Source: CAZLKN01 sp964560135 (lineage in GTDB: Bacteria > Actinomycetota > JAICYB01). From it: a DNA stretch of 12,633 nt. The stretch covers positions 1 through 12,633 of the forward strand of contig CAZLKN010000075.1 of NCBI GenBank assembly GCA_964560135.1, read 5' to 3'. Below are positions 6,801 through 12,633 of the stretch, piece by piece. Numbering within the stretch: the first letter of the stretch is position 1; each line of letters starts with the position of its first letter. The notes beneath the pieces were generated by a model. That model was not told where the DNA came from, searched no databases, and saw nothing but the letters and a program-made list of their open reading frames with translations. The position numbers were made by a program, and so were the translations under genes.

Positions 6801-6873
6801 TGAGTTGACCGCGAAGGAATTTGGGAGTTCTTTGGGTTCGTTGGAAGTGGTTGTGGACGGCCGGAGGCGATAG
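6763..6873 (+). pseudogene. Duplicated 5' stub of the giant protein gene, now a 36-codon leader ORF
   Basis: Starting at GTG 6763, the first 13 codons encode MHRRSIARLLAVA, identical to the start of the 7936-12627 protein. The frame then runs into unrelated, AT-richer sequence and stops at TAG 6871-6873. The stop lies one base before the GTG start of the next gene (6875). It is either a dead remnant or an upstream ORF whose termination feeds re-initiation at 6875. GGAGG (6863-6867) lies inside it at the right place to serve the next start. Confidence 0.75.
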
Positions 6874-6874
6874 G

Positions 6875-7750
6875 GTGCACATGATTCGAGAGATTATTGT
6901 TCTTCTCTTTCTCTGTCTGGGCTTTCTTCTTCCCTCTGACGCGAGGGCAGAAGAGCCACTGTATGTCACTAGCGAGCATGAGGTAAGTGGCGGCGAATGG
7001 CTGAGGGTGGGTTTCCGGGTTACGGAGCGTGAATGGGTGACTGAAGATGTTGGGTTTTCTCAAGTGGCGGACGAAAAACCGTCCGCGACTGTGGTTAGGT
7101 GGGGCCAGGACGGCGATGGTAGGCTCCGTGGGGCGGGAGTTCCATACGATGTCGATGGCTATCGAGCGTTGCCAACGGGGTGGTTGGCGGTAACGGACCA
7201 GCGGTTTGATGTTCGATCAGCGGTAGATGTCGAGAACCGGCGAGGGTACGCGACAGTGAGTGGCTCTTTGCTTGAGCCCGGGGAGTATGCGGTCAATTTT
7301 GCCGTAGGGGAGCGGGGAGATGGTCCTGTCAGGATCAGTATATCTGGCTACATCGAGATTATGAGCGTGGAGAAGGGGGCGGGGGCCTTCGACCTGCGAG
7401 AGGAGAACTTCGAAAGCGACTTGGGTATTGGAGTAGCGGCGCACGACGGTATGGGGCAAGCCTTCGTTGTCACTGACGGAGCCGTGACGCTCTCTGCAGC
7501 CCACCAGATGTTCGCCTTTTTCGAGATTCGGGGAGAGTGGCAGCATGGCGAAATCTCTGTCGATGCTCCACCAAACTCTCAAGTGATTCGCTTTCAGGAG
7601 GATAACCCTCGCAGCACGGTGGTGGTGGTCGGGCCCCCGGGAGAGTACCGGTTCCTCGCGGACGCCGCTGCGGCAGGCACCATCTTTGACGTCCACCTGC
7701 GCCTCATGGGAGCCGACATCACCTCGACAAGCTGGTTGTCTGGGCAGTGA
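6875..7750 (+). CDS. Secreted protein of unknown function, probably horizontally acquired, 291 aa
   Basis: GTG at 6875 is preferred because GGAGG (6863-6867) lies seven bases upstream; ATG 6881, two codons later, is the alternative. The product opens with a strong Sec signal peptide (basic MHMIRE, long hydrophobic IIVLLFLCLGFLL, cleavage near DARA|EEP at residue 25). The mature part, about 265 residues, has no cysteine and alternating hydrophobic/polar segments (GYATVSGSLLEPGEYAVNFA, then STVVVVGPPGEYRFLADAA), suggesting beta-sandwich folds. I do not recognise the family. The last codons (SWLSGQ) are encoded by DNA that in another frame matches guaA, so the natural C-terminus may have been lost. 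Codon use is unlike its neighbours. It is an intact ORF, probably expressed from the duplicated leader upstream. Confidence 0.75.
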   Translation: MHMIREIIVLLFLCLGFLLPSDARAEEPLYVTSEHEVSGGEWLRVGFRVTEREWVTEDVGFSQVADEKPSATVVRWGQDGDGRLRGAGVPYDVDGYRALPTGWLAVTDQRFDVRSAVDVENRRGYATVSGSLLEPGEYAVNFAVGERGDGPVRISISGYIEIMSVEKGAGAFDLREENFESDLGIGVAAHDGMGQAFVVTDGAVTLSAAHQMFAFFEIRGEWQHGEISVDAPPNSQVIRFQEDNPRSTVVVVGPPGEYRFLADAAAAGTIFDVHLRLMGADITSTSWLSGQ

Positions 7751-7830
7751 CCTCCGGGGACGCAATGACGGCAGACCGGGCGAGGGTGTCAGACATGCTG
7801 GACATAAGGGAGTCGGCGACGGTCCGGTAG
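7732..7830 (+). pseudogene. guaA: Fragment of a second, diverged guaA
   Basis: In a frame different from the preceding ORF, 7732-7788 reads LVVWAVTSGDAMTADRARV. The intact GuaA at 6507-6563 reads VVVRAVTSEDAMTADWARI: 14 of 19 residues and 42 of 57 bases are identical. Most base differences are at third codon positions, as expected of a homologue from another genome rather than simple decay. Similarity fades after 7788 and the frame stops at 7828-7830. The last part of guaA (KISNR to the stop) is missing: the fragment is 52 bp closer to its repeat copy than the intact guaA is. Confidence 0.75.
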
Positions 7831-7850
7831 GCGCGCCGGCCGCCCGCCCC

Positions 7851-7973
7851 CTTCCCGGCCCGGTTAGGCAGGGAACCGCCCTTTCACGGCGAACCCGTTA
7901 GCGCGAGGGAACTCCACGCTCACGAGGGGGAAGCCGTGCATCGCAGAAGCATCGCTCGTCTGTTGGCGGTCGC
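7851..7973 (+). repeat. 123-bp direct repeat, copy 2 (functional leader of the giant gene)
   Basis: This copy lies exactly 1173 bp from copy 1. It contains the 85-base leader, GAGGGGG at 7924-7930 and GTG 7936, and continues without interruption into the 1563-residue protein. This is therefore the copy serving the large gene. The boundary with the C-rich tract before 7851 is abrupt. Confidence 0.95.
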
Positions 7974-10900
7974 GCTCGTCGCCGGCCAGCTCGTCCTGAG
8001 CGGGCCGCCCGCGGGGGCCGAGCTCGGTCGGACCATCTTCTCGGACAATTTCGAGTCGGTTTCCAACGTCACCGGCGCGCCGCCGGCGAATTGGGAGATC
8101 TTCACGGTCGCCCACTTCAACGACAACCACCTGACGCGCTGGAACGTGCGGTCCAATCCGTCGAGCTCGACCGACGAGCGCCACGTGTCGGGCGGGCAGA
8201 CCAAGTCGCTGTCCTGGAACGATCAGGCCTACCAGGGCTCGGACAGCCCGAACCCGCCGGACTGGTCCGACGACACCCGTGACGACTTCCCCGTGGGGCT
8301 GGTGTACCGCAACACGAGCAGCTCGGGCGACCGGCCGGGGGTCATCGGGACGTACACCATGAGCGCCACCACCCGCATGGTGGACGTGGGCATCACGCGA
8401 CTCGAGCAGAACGACGTCCCGATCAGCGACGGCGGCGACCTGATCTCCTACGGTGCCGTGGTCGGAGCCACCCTCTGGCCCCCGATGAGCTCCCAGCCCT
8501 GCCCCGACGACTTCGGGGGCCCGTCGCAGACCTGCCGCCCGGCCGGTGCGCTCGGCGCGGGCGTGATCCTGAACGACGGAGCGAGCTTCGAGGACGAGCC
8601 TACGGATACCGTCGAGGTGGCGGCTCTGTACGTGGCCGGCTTCGTGAACCAGGACGACGTGACGGAGTCGGGCTTCGCCGACTTCTTCCTGCCGATCCGC
8701 GTCCAGACGGACATCGACCGCGCGTCGTTCTTCTCCGAGACGCACACGATCTCGATGCACGTGTTCGACAACAACTATGTAGGCGTCGCCCTGGACGGCG
8801 TGTTCTATGGATGGAGCGAGGTCCGCAACCCCGACGGCAGCGAGGTCCTCATCCCGCTCTCGGACCTGCGCGGGATGGGGATCGGCGGAGCGGTCCGCAA
8901 CGAGACGCGCTTCGACAACTTCGTCTACCAGGAGGGGGTCCCCGACTTCCCGGCCCCCGACACGTTCATCGTCTCCCACCCCGACCCGCTCACCAACCAG
9001 ACCGACGCCACCTTCGAGTTCGACTCGGAGCCGCAGGCGTCGAGCTTCGAGTGCCGTCTGGACGGTGGAGCCTGGGAGGAGTGTGAGTCGCCCCACACCT
9101 ACACCGGCCTCGCCGAGGGCGACCGCACCTTCTCGGTGCGGGGACGCGATCCCATCGGTCAGACCGACCCCGACCCGCCGAGCTTCGCGTGGACGATCGA
9201 CCTCACCCCGCCGGTGACCACGATCGACGACGCTCCCGGATCCCCGACGAACGAGACCACCGCGGCCTTCGCCTTCTCCGCGGACGAGGCGTCGACCTTC
9301 GCCTGCTCGCTGGACGGCGCGGCCCCCGAGCCGTGCGAATCGCCCGTGACCCACGAGGGCCTCGCCGACGGCCCGCACACCTTCGAGGTGACGGCCACCG
9401 ACCTCGCCGGCAACGCCGACCCCGACCCGGCGACGCACGACTGGACGGTGGACACCGTGGCCCCCGAGGCGACCATCACCTCCGCGCCTCCGGCTCTGTC
9501 GAACAGCCGTGACGCGTCCTTCACGTTCGAGTCCTCCGAGCCGGGCGACTTCGCCTGCTCGCTGGACGGCGCCGCCTTCGCCGCCTGCTCCTCACCGCAG
9601 GAACACTCGGGTCTGGCCGACGGTGAGCACACCTTCGAGGTGCAGGCCACCGACGACGCCGGCAATGTGAGCGACCCGGCCTCCCACACGTGGACGATCG
9701 ACGCCACCTCGCCCCTGACGACGATCACTGCCGCGCCGCCGGCCTCATCCGACTCTCCGGACGCGAGCTTCTCCTTCACGGCGAACGAGCCTGCGACCTT
9801 CGAGTGTGCGCTGGACGGCGGGGCTTTCGGCGCGTGTTCGTCCCCCGACGAGCACACGGGTCTGGCCGACGGCGAGCACACCTTCGAGGTGCGGGCCACC
9901 GACGACGCCGGCAACCTCGAGGAGCCGCCGGCCTCCCACACGTGGACGGTCGACACCGTCGCGCCGGTGGTCACGATCACCGCGGCCCCCCCGGACCCGT
10001 CGGACTCCCGCGACGCGTCGTTCTCGTTCGCGGCCGACGAGCCTGCGACCTTCACCTGTTCGCTGGACGGCGCCGCCTTCACGTCCTGCACGTCGCCGCG
10101 GAGCCACTCGGACCTCTCCCAGGGGACCCATACCTTCCAGGTGCGCGCCACCGACCAGGCCGGCAACGTCTCGGCCCCCGCGGAGCACACGTGGGTTGTC
10201 GACACCCCGCCGGCGACCACCATCACCTCCGCCCCGACGGACCCGACGAACTCGCCCGACGCCACCTTCGCCTTCACCGCCGACGAGCCTTCGGACTTCG
10301 AGTGCTCCCTGGACGGTGCCGCGTTCAGCACGTGCTTCTCGCCGGTCACCTATCCGGGTCTGGCCGACGGTGAGCACACCTTCACCGTGCGGGCGATCGA
10401 TCAGGACGAAACCCCGCAACCCGACCCGAACCCGCCCACGCACACCTGGCGCGTGGACACCGTCGCGCCGGACACGTCCATCGACTCAGGCCCGCCCGCG
10501 GCCACCAACGCCACGGATGCGACCTTCGAGTTCAGCGCCTCCGAGCCGGCGAGCTTCGAGTGTGCGCTGGACGGCGGAGCTTTCGAGGCCTGCTCGAGCC
10601 CGAAGACCTACACGGGCCTGGCCGACGGTGACCACACCTTCACGGTGCGCGCCACCGACACCGCCGGCAACACCGATCCGGCCCCCGCCGAGCGCACCTG
10701 GACGGTCGACACCGTGCCGCCGGAGACGACGATCGACGTCGCCCCCGCGGCGGCGACGAGCTCCACGGAGGCGACCTTCGAGTTCAGCGCGTCGAAGCCG
10801 TCCACCTTCGAGTGCTCGCTCGACGGTGGCGCCTTCGAAGCCTGCGAGAGCCCGAAGACCTACACGGCCCTGGCCGACGGTGACCACACCTTCGCGGTCC

Positions 10901-12627
10901 GCGCCACCGACACCCTCGGGAACACCGATCCCACGCCCGCCGCCCACACATGGACGGTGGACACCGCGCCACCGGCCACCACCCTCACCCAGACCCCGCC
11001 GGCGCTGACGAACTCCGCGGACGCCACCTTCGAGTTCACCGCCTCCGAGCCCGCGACCTTCGCATGCTCACTCGACGGTGCGGCCTTCGCGTCGTGCTCG
11101 TCGCCGGTGACCGAGATGGGCCTGGCCGACGGTGACCACACCTTCCGGGTGCTGGCGACCGACGACGTGGGCAACGTCGAGGCGGACCCGGCCGAGCACG
11201 CGTGGACGATCGACACACTCGCGCCGGACACCTTCATCGACGCCGCACCCCCCGCGGTCGACGACTCGACGACGGCGACCTTCGAGTTCAGCGCCTCCGA
11301 GCCGTCGACGTTCGAATGCTCCCTGAACGCCGGGGCCTTCGAGGCCTGTGCCGGCCCGAAGACCTACACAGACCTGGCCGAGGGCGATCACTCCTTCGCG
11401 GTGCGTGCCACCGACGCTGCCGGCAACGTCGATCCCGACCCCGCGGTCCACACCTGGGCGGTGGACACGGCGCCGGCCACGAGCCTCACGCAGACGCCGC
11501 CCGCGCTCACCAACTCTCCGGACGCCACCTTCGCCTTCACCGCGGACGAGCCGTCGGACTTCGAGTGCTCGCTGGACGGCGCGGCCTTCGAGCCCTGCGA
11601 ATCGCCGGTCACCCACACCGCGCTGGCCGACGGCGTCCACACCTTCAGCGTGCGTGCGATCGACCAGGACCACACTGCGCAGGCTGACCCGAACCCGCCG
11701 ACCCACACCTGGCAGATCGACACCGTGCCTCCGGTGTCGACGTTCACCGAGGTCCCCGAGGAGCTCACGAGCGAGGCCGAGGCCACGTTCGCGTTCGAGG
11801 CTTCCGAGCCCGCGGACTTCGCCTGTTCGCTGGACGGCGCGGCTTTCACGGCCTGCACGTCGCCGGTGCATCTGACCGGTCTGGCCGAGGGCTCTCATAC
11901 CTTCGCGGTGCTGGCCACCGATCTGGCGGGCAACGTGGAGGCGGAGGCCGCCGAGCATACCTGGAGCGTTGAGACGGCTCCGCCGCCGGCACCGGAGGTG
12001 GAGATCACCAGCGACCGTCGCGGTGAGGGTTTCTTGGGTGCCGGTGACACCGCCGACGGCGAGGCGTTCGAGGTCCGGGTCGATCTCGCCCTCGAGCCGG
12101 GGCAGGAGGCCGAGGTGCTGATGGACGTCTCCGACGACCAGACCACGGTGTCCGCCGACGCTCTGACGCTCACGGGTGAGGATCCGTCGGCCACCGTCGT
12201 GTTCGACGTCCGGGACCTCGAGGAGGGACCCGTGACCGTGACCGTGGAGGCGGTCCGCGGGGGCCGGAGTGCCGTGACGACCAGGACCGTGATCCTGGAT
12301 CTCACCCCGCCGGTCACCGAGATCACCACCCCGGGTGGTTCGTCTTTCGTGTCGCTGCCCTTCGGGTTGTTCAGCAACGTGCGTATCGAGGGTGGGATCA
12401 CCGACAACATCGGCGTGCGGACGGTCGCCGTGGTGCTGCGCAACGAGAACTTCGGCGAGACCTACGGTCCGTTCATCGCCAGCCGGTCCGGGCCCCCGAC
12501 CGACCAGAGCTGGGTGTTGTCCGGGGTGCACCTGAACCCGGGCACGTATTCGGTGCGGGCCTACGGGATCGACGAGGCCATGAACGTGGAGGACCCGGGA
12601 GCGACCACGCTCATCATGGTCCTGTAG
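7936..12627 (+). CDS. Giant secreted Ig-like repeat protein, 1563 aa
   Basis: GTG 7936, eight bases after GAGG, starts a Sec signal peptide (MHRRSIARLLAVALVAGQLV, cleavage near PPAGA|ELG, residue 28). Residues 29-341 form an N-terminal domain beginning with SDNFES and ending with RFDNFVYQEG, reminiscent of jelly-roll/concanavalin-type binding domains. Residues 342-1350 are twelve Ig-like repeats of 82-86 residues. Residues 1351-1459 and 1460-1563 look like two further, different beta domains. No sortase motif, membrane segment, S-layer domain or catalytic motif is seen, so the protein appears to be released or held non-covalently. A role as an adhesin or extracellular matrix protein is inference. 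The ORF is complete and ends just before the window edge. Its leader and first codons are duplicated upstream at 6678-6800. Confidence 0.9.
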   Translation: MHRRSIARLLAVALVAGQLVLSGPPAGAELGRTIFSDNFESVSNVTGAPPANWEIFTVAHFNDNHLTRWNVRSNPSSSTDERHVSGGQTKSLSWNDQAYQGSDSPNPPDWSDDTRDDFPVGLVYRNTSSSGDRPGVIGTYTMSATTRMVDVGITRLEQNDVPISDGGDLISYGAVVGATLWPPMSSQPCPDDFGGPSQTCRPAGALGAGVILNDGASFEDEPTDTVEVAALYVAGFVNQDDVTESGFADFFLPIRVQTDIDRASFFSETHTISMHVFDNNYVGVALDGVFYGWSEVRNPDGSEVLIPLSDLRGMGIGGAVRNETRFDNFVYQEGVPDFPAPDTFIVSHPDPLTNQTDATFEFDSEPQASSFECRLDGGAWEECESPHTYTGLAEGDRTFSVRGRDPIGQTDPDPPSFAWTIDLTPPVTTIDDAPGSPTNETTAAFAFSADEASTFACSLDGAAPEPCESPVTHEGLADGPHTFEVTATDLAGNADPDPATHDWTVDTVAPEATITSAPPALSNSRDASFTFESSEPGDFACSLDGAAFAACSSPQEHSGLADGEHTFEVQATDDAGNVSDPASHTWTIDATSPLTTITAAPPASSDSPDASFSFTANEPATFECALDGGAFGACSSPDEHTGLADGEHTFEVRATDDAGNLEEPPASHTWTVDTVAPVVTITAAPPDPSDSRDASFSFAADEPATFTCSLDGAAFTSCTSPRSHSDLSQGTHTFQVRATDQAGNVSAPAEHTWVVDTPPATTITSAPTDPTNSPDATFAFTADEPSDFECSLDGAAFSTCFSPVTYPGLADGEHTFTVRAIDQDETPQPDPNPPTHTWRVDTVAPDTSIDSGPPAATNATDATFEFSASEPASFECALDGGAFEACSSPKTYTGLADGDHTFTVRATDTAGNTDPAPAERTWTVDTVPPETTIDVAPAAATSSTEATFEFSASKPSTFECSLDGGAFEACESPKTYTALADGDHTFAVRATDTLGNTDPTPAAHTWTVDTAPPATTLTQTPPALTNSADATFEFTASEPATFACSLDGAAFASCSSPVTEMGLADGDHTFRVLATDDVGNVEADPAEHAWTIDTLAPDTFIDAAPPAVDDSTTATFEFSASEPSTFECSLNAGAFEACAGPKTYTDLAEGDHSFAVRATDAAGNVDPDPAVHTWAVDTAPATSLTQTPPALTNSPDATFAFTADEPSDFECSLDGAAFEPCESPVTHTALADGVHTFSVRAIDQDHTAQADPNPPTHTWQIDTVPPVSTFTEVPEELTSEAEATFAFEASEPADFACSLDGAAFTACTSPVHLTGLAEGSHTFAVLATDLAGNVEAEAAEHTWSVETAPPPAPEVEITSDRRGEGFLGAGDTADGEAFEVRVDLALEPGQEAEVLMDVSDDQTTVSADALTLTGEDPSATVVFDVRDLEEGPVTVTVEAVRGGRSAVTTRTVILDLTPPVTEITTPGGSSFVSLPFGLFSNVRIEGGITDNIGVRTVAVVLRNENFGETYGPFIASRSGPPTDQSWVLSGVHLNPGTYSVRAYGIDEAMNVEDPGATTLIMVL
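8959..11985 (+). repeat. Twelve tandem Ig-like repeats (coding), about 252 bp each
   Basis: Unit starts: 8959, 9214, 9466, 9715, 9967, 10213, 10471, 10723, 10975, 11227, 11476, 11734. The consensus is TTI-x-xAPP near the start, DATFEF, FECSLDGxAFxxC(S/E)SP, GLADGxHTFxVRATDxAGN and HTWTVDT at the end. Each unit has two cysteines about ten residues apart, suggesting one disulfide per domain. Units 6 and 11 are the longest (86 residues) and share the insert-like AIDQD...DPNPPTHTW. The family is a common bacterial Ig/FnIII-like extracellular module. Confidence 0.95.
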
Positions 12628-12633
12628 CACGAC

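Larger units (their letters stand above)
6801..7850. other. Inserted, AT-richer segment between the 123-bp repeats
   Basis: Base composition and codon use change sharply inside the repeats: T-rich stretches, AGA/ATA/TTT/AAT codons and uneven third positions, against near-uniform G/C third positions on either side. The segment holds one full gene (6875-7750) and, at its right end, a diverged guaA fragment. No transposase, integrase, terminal inverted repeats or tRNA are visible, so it is not a recognisable autonomous mobile element. It looks like laterally acquired DNA, or the remnant of a larger insertion. Confidence 0.75.

Noticed and set aside
6805..6833. TTGACC at 6805-6810 as the -35 of a private promoter for the inserted gene
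   Set aside because: The -10 position at 17-bp spacing reads TTCTTT, a poor match. It is not strong enough to report as a promoter, though it cannot be excluded.
6801..7850. Insertion sequence or integrative element
   Set aside because: There is no transposase or integrase ORF and no terminal inverted repeats. The flanking repeats are far too long for a target-site duplication and include part of a host gene.
12340..12627. C-terminal sortase or membrane anchor on the giant protein
   Set aside because: The end (ATTLIMVL) has no LPXTG-like motif, no adequate hydrophobic span and no basic tail.

Overview
The DNA is strongly GC-rich with G/C-ending codons, and every convincing gene lies on the + strand. 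The GroEL tail, the actinobacterial-type GuaB3 next to GuaA, frequent GTG/TTG starts and hairpins without U-tracts point to an Actinomycetota chromosome, perhaps a deep-branching lineage such as Acidimicrobiia. The lineage is an inference; the sequence carries no decisive marker.

Layout. (1) 1-678: C-terminal half of GroEL, then a perfect 13-bp hairpin. (2) 832-1727: two overlapping genes of unknown function, one probably cytoplasmic and one secreted. (3) 1797-2954: GuaB3, an IMP-dehydrogenase-family protein without CBS domains. (4) 2938-4914: two paralogous lipoproteins with an HExxH metalloprotease core, separated by a gap rich in short repeats that includes two copies of a 47-bp palindrome-ended element. 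(5) 4928-5055: a highly structured intergenic element with mutually exclusive stems. (6) 5127-6677: GuaA, GMP synthase. (7) 6678-7973: a 123-bp direct repeat (105 bp perfect) encloses visibly AT-richer DNA with one foreign-looking secreted-protein gene; a diverged fragment of a second guaA lies just before the second repeat copy. (8) 7936-12627: a 1563-residue secreted protein with twelve about 84-residue Ig-like repeats, each with two cysteines.

How it fits together. GuaB3 and GuaA are the purine (GMP) part of the window. The lipoproteins and the secreted genes form an extracytoplasmic set interleaved with it. The most unusual part is the guaA 3' boundary. The repeat begins at the base after the guaA stop and carries the untranslated leader, GTG start and first codons of the giant protein gene. 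The upstream copy now reads into a 36-codon ORF that stops one base before the start of the inserted gene, so the inserted gene appears to have captured the giant gene's expression signals. The guaA fragment indicates that the guaA 3' end has been an exchange or integration site here.
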